Shown here one piece after another: positions 11,127 through 25,869 of a stretch of 64,000 nt of DNA. A program made the translations under genes and the position numbers. The first letter of the stretch is position 1; every line of letters begins with the position of its first letter. Under the pieces are notes generated by a model, which saw only the letters and a program-made list of their open reading frames with translations, searched no databases and had not been told where the DNA came from. Source of the DNA: Bathymodiolus brooksi (lineage: Eukaryota > Mollusca > Bivalvia > Mytilida > Modiolidae); the NCBI GenBank assembly GCA_963680875.1, contig OY804582.1, positions 56,934,646 through 56,998,645 of the forward strand, in the 5' to 3' direction.

Positions 11127-14100
11127 GAGGACTTATTTAGGAGTCATACATGATATATATTATATAGTCTCCACAGTACAATTTGTTTTTGTTTGTATGC
11201 AAAAAATAATCTCCCATTTTAACCAAAATCAAATCAATGAATTGCCTTCCAAAAATATTTCTTTGTTTTACCCTGTGATGACCATATTGGATTTCTGAGG
11301 AAACTTTTTGATGACTACCTTTACATAATATATTCCTGCAAGTTATTGTCTAAATAGTCTTGGAGTAACCATTGCATTCTCCTTGTTTTAGAAAATTTGA
11401 ACATCTTCTCAAATGGAAACAGTTTCTATCTATCTCTTAGCATGGTAACCATCTCCAATTGTCCTTGTACAATTTACAACTCCATTTTCTTTCTGTAAAA
11501 TGGAAATTTTTTATAATGTAGTAAATTTCAAACTAAACGTTAACAAATAATGTAGTCAATTTCAAACTAAACGTTAACAAGGGTATAAGGTATCAGTATT
11601 CAATGTTTATTTTAACAAACAAATGCACAGATTTCAATAAAAATATTATGAATTACAGAAAAAAATCAAAATAAACTAAAAGGGATTGAGGGGGGATAAC
11701 TTTTTCTAATGATTTTTATAATATCCAAAGAATAGCTGTGAGTGTAAAAGGGATTTAGAGGTGAAGGACTTTTTCTTATGATTCCCAGCAGTGTGTGGTG
11801 AGGAGGGGCAACTTTTTCTTACGACTTTATAATATCCAAAGAATATAGACGCAAGACCTGTGTGTGGTGTAAATTAAAGTATTTTTCTGTGTTGCAATAA
11901 AAAAAACATGGAGTAATTGACACTACTAATGATGAGTTATATCTAACACATGTTGTAGTATCTGGTTTCATAATATACATAGATTTAACATCAATTTAGG
12001 TAATTAAAATGATGAAGCTATACCAAGCATATAATATCTCTACTATTACAAAAAGTGAACTCCAACTGCAAAGTAAAATAAACCTGGTGTTATGTTTTGA
12101 CATTTTCACCACAGTATGACTCATTAGGGTTTACGGATGATCAAAATCGAGAGTTTACATTGTCATGTTATATTTTACGGATTCTTGAAATCCACTAATA
12201 TATAACTTTACAAAACCACAGTTAAAAAAGAATACTGTTGTTGAAATGGTAATAGAAAAAGCAGGTGGGAAAATGATATATTGAAAGTGTATAGAAAAAA
12301 CACCTGTGGCAGGGTTATGGAAACAGAGAAACTTTTAAACAATTTTTTTTTTTAACAATTAGATGATAAAAGTTTGTCAATATTTTGGTATGATGTATTT
12401 GGGCACATTTTTCTTCTAAAATTTTCAAATAGAAAATAATATTAATGTGAGATGTTGGCACTCTAAATTTGAAATTATGTTAAGGTTCAAATTTTAAATA
12501 TCATTATTCATTTTTGAAAACATTCAAGGTACAATGCATACCTAACATTCACTCATCTGATAAAGTCGTCCTTGTTAGTTTTGTTCAAAAGCAATTTTGC
12601 TGTTGCGTGTCTAAATTGAAGAACTTCACATACTGTTCCAAGGTAGATAATTCTCCATCATACTAAATAACCTAAATACACACAACAGGGGGTTTCTATG
12701 ACAATATGATGAACCTATAAAGACAAGAAAAAAAGGTATAAAAGATATGAAGCAAAGAATAACTTTTGTATCTCTCGCATAGTCACTCCTCATCCTTTTT
12801 TTAATTAAGGAGTCACATTTCAAAGGTGTAAATGTGGTATGAGCATACTTTATATCTCTGTTTTACCACGTCCTACGGAGATCATATACATTTACAATTA
12901 TGTTCTGACCGAGTCTTTGTGAAATATCGATGCTTATTTCTCATCTTAATTTTAATCCAATTTCGAAATAAATTAGAAATAAAACTGGCGATGCAAAATA
13001 ATGTTTTGTTAAGGTTATATGCTGCTGTGTTTGATAAAAATATAATTTTCGGAACGAATGAAAAGTGAAATGCAGATCGTGATCATAACAGAAGTTCATC
13101 AGTACTGGGTCATTTCAGTTGAATACAATGTGTATCAGGTTTAGGTCGAGAAAATAACAGGTTTGTACGTGGTAATTGATTAAATAATGTGTTTTGTGGC
13201 AGTCACTCAGTTGTGACAACTTTATCAAAGTGTTCGGCATTGTTAAATTTTCCGTAAATGATGTTGTAATAACATGGTGACGGTAAATAAACAGGTTTAA
13301 CTGAATGAGAAGAGAGAGTCATAGATACTCAAACAGATGGACTTCATCGTTATAATGAACTCAAAATATTTTTGTTAAAAGTAGACAATACAATTTTATG
13401 GATTCTAGGATTTGAAAAGAGCAAAGGTGAAAAGTGACACGTTGTTTTTATTGGTCTATAGATTTAAATGGAAAGTAAAAAAAAAATTATATCTGAACTC
13501 TTGCCCCAAAATTTAACAGTTACAAACACAACTGCATATACATGATGCATACAGCTGTGTAATGGAATGGATATATATACAAATGTACACTGGGATCATT
13601 AGATCAATTAATATGAAAATGACAAAAATGTATTATGTATTGTTCCTAGCTGAATTAGAAGAGGCTACAACATAACTAAGATTAAGCAAGAAATTCACAT
13701 TCTTTTTGGTCTACCATATTCCAAGATAAAAAAAGAATAATCAATCTGCAGTTCTGCATAGATCTTATTGGTATGAAATTAAAATATCTTATTGGTATGA
13801 AATTAAAATATCCAGTTAACACAGTAATACAATCTACCAATCTGATTTTTATATTTTGGTCACTCATACATTGTAAGGGAGATAACTCAAATCAAAAATT
13901 GAGAAATGAACTATGTCTAGTATAGAACGACCTGCAGTGATAAAACTAGAGACTCACCTGAGGCTGTATCACTCACCTGATTATTCAGGTGAACTAAAAT
14001 AAATAGTGTTTGATACATAAATTATATTGATTCAAACTAACAAAATAAATAGTCATATATGTTCAGGAGCAAATCTTATAATTCAAAAGTAGAAATTTTG

Positions 14101-15180
14101 AAATCTAGTAACAACCATGGTCATGGATACATAAAAATCACCCGAAACTCAAGTAATAATTGAAAATTAAAGGGATATATTTTTGTTATTTTATATTCCT
14201 TTGTAAAAGTTATACTCATTTTACTAATAATTACATGTATATAATAAAGTCACTTTACTAAATCACAAAATTTCCATAATTCAAAGATCACAAGACTGAC
14301 TTGTAAACCAAGCTGTTAAAAGGACTGCCGTGGTTGGATTTACAACAATTAACATGTAAGAAGTATAAATTCAACAGTAAAAAAGAAACAGATTTACAAA
14401 TGTTGTTATTGGTGGCCTATTTTCATTTCTGAAGACAAATAGGACTTTTTTTTTAAATATTGGCAAATATATTTATGCAATATTTTAATTACATGTATGG
14501 TTAAATTAATATTAATTAACAACCTCTGTTGTTAATTTGAGTTGAATGACAAAGGTTTAGTTTTTATCATGTGTTGCCTTAATTTGCTACTTGAGGAAAA
14601 TATTCTGTAATCTATTCCATATTTTGAAATGACTAAAAAATAAACCAATATCACACGATTAATTTCAACCTCATTCTAAACATAATCAACCAGTCGACCA
14701 CCCTCATAGGTTTTTCTTAATACACTGTTTCATTGTTCAAGCTATGCCTATGGGTGCCAAGAATATAAAAACAATAAAGGATTTTCACCGCACTGGATGA
14801 GCGTGAAATTGCCAGATAATTTTCAGATGAGCGAGCATTCATGGCCGTGCCGGTTTCATATTATACCTAATACACATGTGTGGGACAAGGTCTGCCCCAA
14901 ACGCACACGCTTGATTATCTAGCTATGTCACCTGCACTACATGAATTTTATTGCAATTTTTCCACATGGGTCAGTAATCGTATTTTACAAACTAAATTTT
15001 CCCGCCATATAGAGTTAACTTTCCTTTATCTGTGTCGTACGGGTGTTTTCAATAGAAGCGCATAAGGAATTTCTTAAGTTTACAAAAGACGCAGACTCAA
15101 GCTCTTCCGGTTCTGCCGGTTTCCTTCCCCGCTAATATAAATTCTCTCAAACACACGCTTTCATCGCAACATTATAAACA
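11127..15180. other. AT-rich intergenic region, no gene recognised
   Basis: About 4 kb upstream of PPID. Only small local repeats are visible: two copies of a ~33-bp unit at 11515..11580 (containing TTTCAAACTAAACGTTAACA) and two copies of a 26-bp unit at 13764..13812 (TTATTGGTATGAAATTAAAA). Open frames here are short, carry no recognisable domain and lack splice context. The last few hundred bases presumably hold the PPID promoter and 5' UTR, but no core promoter element could be assigned. Confidence 0.6.
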
Positions 15181-15238
15181 ATGGAAAATGAGGCAAATCC
15201 TCGTGTGTTTTTTGATATTCAAATAGGGGATGAATCAG
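15181..15238 (+). CDS. PPID: PPID exon 1
   Basis: Encodes [19 protein letters not shown] plus one base of the next codon; donor GTAACT at 15239. The following 4-kb intron 1 contains a dead LINE fragment and a 1.6-kb inverted-repeat element. Confidence 0.93.
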
Positions 15239-18200
15239 GTAACTAATAATGCATACTATTGGTCTCAAAATAAATCTTCTATTCAAAAGAACACTCACTG
15301 CAGCTGCAGTGATTCAGCCAGGCACCGGTCTCTGGACATTTGCCCATCTTGTCTATTTATCAAATTGTCCTGTTGAACTGTCAAAATGTCTTCAGGACAT
15401 TCTTTAATAATTAAACTAATTGGATAAAGAATGTCCTGAAGAAATTTTGATAAAACGCTCAATTGACCTGAATATTTCAAAGTCTAGCTGATGCCAGTGA
15501 TGGCGATGCACTGCATTGTACACGACCACATCTGTATCCACTATCTGTAATGTTACGTCATTATCATAGGATCCCTGCTGGGATATGATATGACGGGTGG
15601 AGAGTGACTTAGTCGCAATGTACCGTGAGCGTGGACTTGAAACTTTCGAGTTTCTCTGCGGACACAGTTTTCGTCCAGGTGGTTCCCATCAACAGCTATC
15701 CGTCCAAAGAATGTGTGTTTATATTGGTCGGTTCTACTCGGAGGGATTGCTATACATTAACTGTTGTTTCTTACCAAGGAATTCACTATATTGGTGGTTA
15801 CACAGTTGTACAAATTTTTTGCTCTGATTAGACGTTTTGGTTTCTGATCATTTACAAATAGATCCGGCGGCATTGCTGGTACCTGCCCCTCAACCACTTT
15901 ATAAAAGAAGATCAGGCGTTGTTTCTGTCTTCTGGACTGTAGGGTTGGTAAGTTTAGCTCATTTAGCATTTTAGTCATGCATCCTTCTTCCCGGCTTTTG
16001 TAATCTTTGGTTATGAACCTGGTTCCCCTTCTTTGAATACTTTCCAGTTTTGTTATTTCCTGTTTTGTATATGGATCCCATATGACTGATCCATATTCCA
16101 TATTGATTTTATGAGAGCAATATATGTGGTTTTTCTGCATTCTCTAGGACAGTGTTGTAGATTTCTTTTGTTTACACAGTTACCATCATTAATAACATTA
16201 AAGGACCGGCACATGTTTAATTTTTTTGGACTCTATTCTTGTACACAGTTGTAGATAATTAAGTGACATATTGCACTGTCATCCAGATTTTTTTTAGAGC
16301 ATATGCGACCTGAGAAGCGAGCGATAAATTGGCTAATGACATGTAGCACAGCCACAGGAATCTGAAAGTTTTTTTTAGAGCAGGTGCGGTCTGAGACAAT
16401 TAGAAGTGAGCGATAAATTGGCTAGTAATGCTCGCCATATGCTGTCATAACACTTTTGCTTAGACCAAAAAAGACCTCTCTATGTTAGGTTATGTAACCA
16501 TTATAAAGCCATAAGGCCATGAGAAAATGATTGTTGGTTTCCCCTAACCTGACCGGGTCAAATTTTTACTGCCGGGTCGTTATCTTTTATAACTAATAAA
16601 TAAAATAAGATAAAATAAACACCGGCTGTGTGTCTTCTAACTCAGTGGTATGGATATTTTTGTTATCGTAAACAATTTTAGTCGTGTCTTTTTCAATGTT
16701 TTTCCACATGTCAAGGTCATCGACAGTCTTCGAATTTAGCCACAAGCCCGACGGTCCTGGCCAGTAATATCGGCCGCGGACTTCTAAAATATCGCAAGTG
16801 AGAAGACCGACGGGCTTGTGTGAAAAGTCAGAGATTCCCAAACATGCTGGTCCGACGGACAAATCCGGTAAAAATTAATTTGGTCCGGAAAAACATTGGT
16901 TTCCACCGGACCGACTGTCTAAAATACAGGGTTTGTTGTATAAAAGAGCCCTTTTGATCTCCAATTTGTCCATAATTTATTTTGATTAAAACTAAAGTGA
17001 AACGCCAGATCAAAACTCTTTTATTGTATCATTTATCGTTCTTCCGTGCTATGATGAAGTTCAAGGACATTGACAAAATTAGTCGCAATCTCAGAAACGC
17101 TTTAATGAACGAAAATATCAATATTTGAAATATAAGAACAAGAATCACTCCGGACTGGATACGTAAAAATTATCGGATATCAATTTGGTGCCAAATTCAA
17201 ACTTGCCTTTTGTGCAAAATACGATAGAGGACTTGATTTAGGCTTTTGGGAAATATTGAAACCTTTGAAATGGACAAATATTACAAGCTTTTTCCTGATT
17301 AAGACAAATGGTTGAAAAGATCCACTAAAAATTTTCTGAAATTCTCTGTGAATTTAAATAAAATACATTGCTTTATTTATATAAAAAAAAAAAATTCTAC
17401 AAAATGCTTACTTTAAACCAGACTTGTTATAACAAACAATGTTCAGAAAAATATACACGGTATATACAGTTAATTTGCATTACTAAAACGAGAAATGGAA
17501 AATTGGTAGCCCTTGGTTGAAAGCAACCACTGCAGGAAAAGCTTGATATTTTTGTGAGAGAATAGACAATTATCTGCCAATTGATATAATAATATTAAAA
17601 CATGTGAAATTATTTTTGGTTTTATTCGGGCCAGTAAATTTTTCATTCAGACTCCTGAATTCTACAACTCGAGAAGTCTGAATGGCTTGTGAGTCAAAAA
17701 GTTTTTCTTGAAGACTGCATTGATCTACATGTAGATCGCCAAAGCGCTTACGATATCGGTAAAATGACCCTGATTTAAAACGTGTACATGACATACAGTA
17801 TGTATAAAATGGCCACTGCCGGTGTGCCCATGGCCAGTGGAACCATTCTGGCTGTTCATTAAAATCATTTACAGAAATGTTTGCATTTATCAAACGAAAT
17901 AAGAGTGATGCAAAAAAATTTGCATAGTAAAAACCTTTATGATATATTTTCTGACCTTCACAGGAAAGATAGCAAAACCCTGATTTGCAATATCTCTTGA
18001 AAATTGAAGAAGAAAAAAAAGGAAAAAAACCTGCCTGCATGCCCTCAAATATTTTCCTATGTTAGGGGAAACCAACAATCAATTTTACATGGCCTAATCA
18101 AATTGAAATTTGGCATTCTTGAACTATTTTTTGTTTACCTAAATTGTCACGGCACCGTTTATTTCTATTCTGGAAATTTATAATCTGACCCTCAGTACAT

Positions 18201-21200
18201 ATCCTGGTATTACCGTTTTTGATGATCTAACACACAAGTATTAATATCTCAATAGAGCAACCAGAATCGAAGCTTAAATGTAAAACAAAAATTTTTTTCA
18301 TTTGTGTTTGATTTGCTTGATTTAAGACTATTATTTTTAGTAACTGGCAGCTCCACAAGGTGGTGTCCCAAGGCAATGAATAAGAATTTCGCAAATGTCG
18401 ACCCTGATTGACATGGCATTATATGATAATGAAGAGACCCATGTACCAATGCTTTGAATGTATACAAATTATATAGTAGTGAAGACCAAATAAGGTGCAT
18501 AGGCGTTAAATAAAAGTAGCAACACCTTTTATTTTCATAGTGAAAATGTAATTGTAAGTGAAAATTTAATTGAAAAAATACAAGACGTATACTCCAAATC
18601 AAGGTTTATTTTTAACAAATTCATCAACATAAACTAAAAGTTACCACTGTCATTTATTTACTACATTTATATAATTTATTTCGTAAAAATAAAGTGGTGT
18701 AGAAATCAGAGGGAGATTATAATAAATTTTGCTGGAAAATTACATAATCCAACTTCCGATTTGAAAAACATCAATTGTTTCAGACACTACAGGTTGAGAG
18801 TTACCTTTATTGGAGGTCAGTATATTATTTCAATAACAAGACATGATATAAATATACAAGTACATGTATAACATATCAAAAAGACAAATAATTTATGGTT
18901 GACAAAAAAAAACTATGAACACACAGAAAACTGAAGATTGAGAAATCATTGAAAAAAATAATTGACAGGTCACTTGTATACATAACACTGAGAAGATTTA
19001 AGCTATAGATAGACACCAATATTTTTACTAGCAAGCATCAAATTTGTACATATGTGAGTGTGACCTTATTTTCCCCCCCTAAAAATAGTGTCATATAAGT
19101 GATCATGTTCTTTCTCTCCAACTTTGTGACCTACGTACATAGTTAACAGGTAGCTATATTTCTATTTTGGTTTTTGGAAAGTTATTTTCTGATTCATTTT
19201 TTTTTCAGTTGGGAGAATTATTTTTGAGCTATTTAAAGATAAATTGCCAAAGACAGCTGAGAACTTTCGAGCCCTGTGTACTGGAGAAAAGGGGAATGGA
19301 GAAACAACAGGGTTACCACTGCATTACAAAGGATGTCCATTTCACAGAAGTAAGTGTGTAATTAATTTCTACAGTTAGCAGAACCAATGTTGTGATTCAA
19401 GGGATCATGTATTATGTAAATTTTGTGTTATTAAATTGCTTAATTTTTACCCCTAGTCAGAAACAGAAGATATGGAACCCTCCTCTGGATATACCACTGT
19501 AGGTTCATTGAATTGCATGTTGGATACATGTGTACCTTTTAACATCAGAGGCAAATGTGTTAGCAGCTGTGGTTATTTGTCCCGTTACTAGTTAAAAATT
19601 TTCGACCTGACCCTTTATATTGTGTTTTCTTTTTTCTGTGACGATCTAAAATCTTTTCCACATGTGCATTCCTGTGTGTTGCCTTTCTACCTTCATGTAC
19701 ATGATTTATTCTTTGTAAACTGTTCTCCTCATGAAATTAGGCTGATATACATCTCACTTAATGCTAAACAACAATCAATCAATAGATACCAAAATTGAAT
19801 CTACTGGTACATTAAATCTATGTTAAACCTGATCTTGCATTCAACAAAATGTACATGTACATGTTATAAGAAAATTTTAATCTTTTACAGTAAAAATGAC
19901 ATACCGGTACATGAAAAGTGTGTGTGTGTGGTGTTTAACTCCACTTTCAACAATATTTCAGTTGTATCATGGAGGTCAGTTTACTTGGCGAAGGAAACCG
20001 GAGTACCTGGAAAAAACTACCAACCTGCCGCAAGTCACGGACAAACTTTATCACATAAATTTCTTATTTATTTTATATGCTTTAAAGGCAATTTCATGTG
20101 CATATAAAATTTTACAATTAACAGGTAAAAATTCAGGTTTTAAACATTTTGCAAACAAATAATTAAAGATTGAATTTGTGTTATCTTTATGGCTGAAATA
20201 TTTATAATGTTTGAATTTACATGTATATTATCCTTTCATTTTATAGTCATTAAAGATTTTATGATACAAGGAGGAGATTTTTCTAATAAGAATGGAACAG
20301 GAGGTGAGAGTATATACGGTGAAAAGTTTGAAGATGAAGGCTTTCCATACACAGTAAGTACATTGTATATATAAGACTCAGATTGACGTCCAATCCTCAA
20401 ATCCATATCCGATTTCTACATCACAGACATCTGTACCTCAGATCTATGTCCTTTTTTCAAGTTCTCAAGTCAGCGTCCAAATCTCAAATCGATGGCTGTT
20501 TTTCACTTTTCTCAAATCGATGGCCAATTTACGTCACTGACATATGCCCTAACCTTAATCCTACCCAATAAATCGGTCATAGGTCTGAGAATTTTGAAAG
20601 GATGCTGATTCTAGAATACCCTTAAATCGGACCATGATTTGAGATCATGACGTCAGTGGATGCTGATTTGAGGAGTGGACGCTGATCTGAGTCTATCATA
20701 AAACTTGTCAGCTTGCTGTCATAAAACTTTATATGAGTTAAGTATGAATTTTGTACTCCTACTTAACAGCCAATCAGATCCAATATATAAAGTGTTTTGA
20801 TTGGATGATTCTGGAGTACAAATACAAAACTCGTATTCAAAAAAGTTTTTATTCCCGATCTTGTCTGGTTACTGGTAAAAAGTATCACTAAATTATACAG
20901 GAGATTGCTAAGTTTATGGATAAGAACGGTAAGAACCCCCAGTTGGTCACATAAACAAAGTCAGGAAGTTGTAGCTTTTCGTCATTTGTTAAATACATTT
21001 TGTATTTAGCTATAGTGTCATTAACTACTAGCAGTTTTAAAGACTTGTGAGTTTCCACAAAGTTGAAGGACCTATAATTAACCTTGAAGCTTCAGGAAAT
21101 GATTTCTATTTTTATTTCATTCTAGATTTCTAGTCATGACAAATTACCTCACTTAAAACAAAACTACATTAATTAACACAAAGCTGTCTCACTTTACACA

Positions 21201-24200
21201 AAACTACCTCAATTTAAAGAAAACAACATTGAAATACACATTTGAAGCTACCTCACTTAAAACAATTAGTTTTACACAAGCTAGCCCACTTTACACAAAA
21301 CTACCTCACCTTAAACTAAATTGTTTGCCGCAAATACCTAAGGATTATACTATCTCATTATAACCGAAGATCAAATATAACAGTGAATATCATATGTGTA
21401 AGACAAATGAATTTATTTAGACTGGATACTTTTTGTACACAAATGTGTTTGATCAATGGCTATTCAATTTTTCAAAATCGATGCATGGTTTTTATAGCCA
21501 CTGGTACTGCCCTCAAGTTACATGGAAAAACATGTAAAATAATATAATGTAGGGGGAAGAAACAACATTTATGGATGAAGAAAAAGCAAACAATTTTGTT
21601 AGAGGCAGAATTTATAGCTTTTTTTTTCTTTTTTTGTTGTTGCTTTTTTTATGACCATAGCCTATGTGACTATAGATTATGGTCACACACAAAAAAGACC
21701 CTTAAGAGTTACAGTTCCTCAGCTAACAATTTTTGTTATTAATAATAATAATAACCAACCGTTTCTGTCATTTTAACAAGAAATTCTTGACTTATCTACT
21801 GTATTTTTTTATATGAACCCGAAACGCATATATTTTTTGTTGGTCTTATTTTAATATACAATTAAGCCTAATACATCATTTTCTTTTTCAGCATGACAAA
21901 CGAGGCCTTCTTAGCATGGCAAACTCTGGTCCAGGGACCAATGGTTCTCAGTTCTTTATACTTACCAAGCCTTCCCATCATTTAGATGGTAAACATGTTG
22001 TTTTTGGTAAAGTTCTGAAGGGGATTGGAATCGTCAATACTCTCGAAAATACAGAAGTTGAGGGAGAAAAGCCTGTCAATGTAAGTTTTTAATGTTTGTT
22101 TGTTTGATGGTGTTTAACGCCACTTTCAAGAATATTTCAGTTTTATTGGTGGAGGAAACTGGAGGACCCGGAGAAAACCACCGACCTGTCGCAAAGCACT
22201 GACAAATTTATTAATGTGTCATATAATCAAAGGAATAGAATATGAAAAAAACAGTAAAGTTTTATATTGACATTTTAGAAGAGTTTAAAATGAAGTGAAA
22301 TTTGTTCTGTGAATTTCCTGTATAAAATTCAGGCATTTATTCAAGGGACATAATTGAAAGTATTGCAGTCTTCTATTTTCCTGTGATTGCTTGAGGTTTT
22401 TTTTTAGTGATTCCTTTACCTTTATTTAGTTTATTTTCCTGTATTTTATTAAAATGTAAAAAAAATTCCTTTATTTTCAAGAAAAAAAGTAGACTAGATT
22501 TCTTTTAATGAAGTTTATTTGAAATGATCTCTAAGAATTGTTTTATGAAGAATCTCTAAATGATAATAATACATCAGATTGTCTTTTTCTCATTTATTTT
22601 TTATGCACATGATGCAAGGTTTTTGATTTTTAGATGATTTAGTTTTTGGAAAACACGGAAATCCTTGTATGCAATTTTGATTGAATCCTAACCATAAAGT
22701 CTTGAGTCCCACTAGAGCATTCTTTGTAAAAAAAAAAAAATGGTGAGTGTCAAGCACAAGTGGTGAGACTAGGACTCGCCCAGATGTGTTGCAGGTATAT
22801 CTGAAACTCAATAAAATAGTATTTTCCTGCAAAATGTCCAGTGACATATCTATATTTTGACCAACAGTTTCTCTTGATTCCTCTGCAGTGCGTGAAATGA
22901 GGGCCAGCTTTAGCTTGCCCGAAAAAATTTGTTTGGGCCAGTAAAAAATTAGAGTCACTGGTCCAAATGGCAAAATGGTGGCCCAAACATTTTGTGACAT
23001 TTTTTTTAATGAAAAAAAGACATCAGATATCAATATATAAACAGTTTTCAGATTAATTGTTTTTTATCAATAACATTAAAATTCATTCTTTCACTAGTCT
23101 CACGAGGGTTGGGGGGGCTCTTCAAGGTAATTTTGGTAGGTACAGGTGTGCAGCTGAAATTGCGAAAACGCCCCAATGCATATATTGCTATCAAATGAAA
23201 CCTGAATTTACTTGTTATAACCTTTTTGACAACCTTGATGCCATTGGCTAGGGTGGTCTTAAGAAACGATGCTAGTCCATCGGATGGGGACAATAAAAGG
23301 CTGGTTTGTGTAAGGGGAGATCAATGCCATGATCACATTAAAGACATCTGGAAAAGAGTAGACTAATGCCACTACAAGGACCGCTCTTGCACTCCCCAGA
23401 GTGAAGAGTGACATCACTTGTTTCAATTCACTATGAAGAAGTGATTTTAAAGTAAAATAACTTCTCAGTTCGGGGTAATGTTAGGGACCGACCATTTAAC
23501 TTGAAGGGGGGAGGGGGTTATGGTTTTTTATTTCGTTCAGATATTTTTTTTCGGACAACACGAGAGTTCGAATATTTATTTTTATTGTCGCGCTAAACGC
23601 GAAATTCTTTTCCAGAATTTAACATTACGTTATGACAAAAACTCTGAATCAGATTATTTTTTTTTCCTCCACCAAAATCAGAATATTTTTTTCAGCAACA
23701 TTGGGAATCAGAATATTATTATTATTTTTTTTTAAAAACCATAACCCCCCCCCCCTTTCAAGTTAAATGGTCCGCCCCTTAGTTGGTTATTCATTCCAAA
23801 TAAGTATCTCACTTTGTTGAAATAACAAACGGTGCTGTCATTTTCTGTTATATAAACAACTGTTAACTTTACCTGTTATTTTTTAATTTGTAAACAAAAG
23901 TTCAGGTTCCAAAAAAGAAAACCACTCCCAATTGTCATTGAAATGTAGCCGTGTACATGAACTATGAAAATTTAAAAGAAGTGATCGACAGGCCAGATCG
24001 TTTCCGTAGTTTGACAACTGTCAACTGTCAACGATTTTCTCTCCGTTGTTGGGGAAAAGTTTTTCAATGATTACCTAATGATTGACACAAAAATGTTTCC
24101 TATTTCTGTAAAATGAAATTCGTACATGTACATTTTGCAACAGATTGAATGAATAAATTTCCGAACCGTGGAAGATACCAGATCGCAAACATTATAAGTT

Positions 24201-25838
24201 GACAGAATTCTCTTTATTGTTCACAACTTTCCACTTCGTCCGTGATTTTTAACAATTGTAATAATTAAATCATAAGAAACAAAAAAACACGTTTCTTTTC
24301 TAATATTTAGTGAATACTTGTGTATTACATGAAAACGTGTAGGAAACGTGTATTGATTGGCTCGATAAAAATACGTAATTGGGGAGAACAGTAAATTACA
24401 TTAGCTGTGTATTCAATGGCTACAAAAATGTATTTGGACCAATCGCTGTGCTCGTAACAAACAGTTTTCGACTAGAACAGAAGAGTTATCTACCGTTGAA
24501 GTTAGTTTATGTCCGATTTCGGTAAAACAACAATTTTTAACGGTCTTTTAGGCAATCGGCCAAACGTTTTTTGTTGGGCCAGTGACTACCTAATTTGGAG
24601 CAGCTTTTGGTCGCCCGAATAAGATATTAGTCGTATTTGGCGACTGGGCGACCGTCCATTTCAGGCACTGCTCTGTTGCCCTGTCCTCCACCCTTTTGGT
24701 CTTATGGACACTGATACATGTATTGCAAACTTCAGTATCGGTAACAATTTCAATAATCTTTTTGAAAAAAAAATGATATATTCTTTACTTTATATAAGCT
24801 TTATCTGTTTGTATACAATTAAGTTTTCATTCAGATATTCAAAATAATGTCATTCCAAGCATTAAATATTTGCATGTTTTAAAGGCCAGTTAAGAATGAT
24901 CAAATGCGTATTGAATACAAATATTTAAACTGTGTTGTATTTATAGGATTGTATTATCAGTGACTGTGGAGAGATAGCCCCAGGAGAAGACGATGGTTTT
25001 GTTAAAGACGACGGTAGTGGTGATATTTATCCTGAATGGCCAGATGACTCTGGAATAGATTTTGAAAATGTAATGTCTATTTGCTCTTAGTTATGTTAAA
25101 TATCTGAATTTCATGGAGGTGTTATGGTTTATGGTGTTTAGTGCTAATTTCAACAATATTTCAGTTATATTGTGGTGGTCAGTTTTATTCGTGGAGGAAA
25201 CCAGAGTACCAGGAGAAAACCAACGACCTGTCGCAAGTCACTGACAAACTTGATCAAATAATGTTGTATCGAGTACACCTCACCATGAACTGGGTTCGAA
25301 CTCACAACTTTAATGGCGATAGGCACTGATTGCACAGGTAGTTGAAAATGCAAATAGCATACGATTACGACGGGCCCCTCTGAATTTCTTGGAAAGTTTC
25401 TGTTAAAATTGTAGATTTCATAAGTACACAAAGTGTTTTCTTCCCTTTTGACGGTTGATAAATGACATCGCGGTTAGCCCTTTAAAATCTGTGACTAGAT
25501 ATCTTCATTCATTAGAGCAAGTACATCATCATGAAGAATAATGTAGTCGATAGCGGATGGAAGTAAAAATATACTTTATCTCATTGAATCTTGAAGTATA
25601 TATATAGGATCCTTAGAGCTCTCACTATTTTCAAATTTGAAGGAGAAGTGCCATCTCTTTCAAAAAGTTAACAGAGAGACAAGCGAAAGAAGTTGATGAG
25701 ACTTTTCGGAGTAGTAAATTGTTGAATCAAAGCATTGTTTAGAGACTATTCTGAAGTCACCCTGTCTAAATTTAATAAATTGATTAAAAATAGGTTTAAG
25801 ATGCTTTAAAAAAATATAAGATGCATTTGTAGAATGGT

Positions 25839-25869
<31 letters not shown>

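Noticed and set aside
12832..13068. 78-codon plus-strand frame in the intergenic region
   Set aside because: No domain, no splice context; length is expected by chance in this region.
17570..18040. 156-codon minus-strand frame as a gene
   Set aside because: Lies inside a repeat element in an intron, no recognisable domain, no splice partners; kept only as element content.
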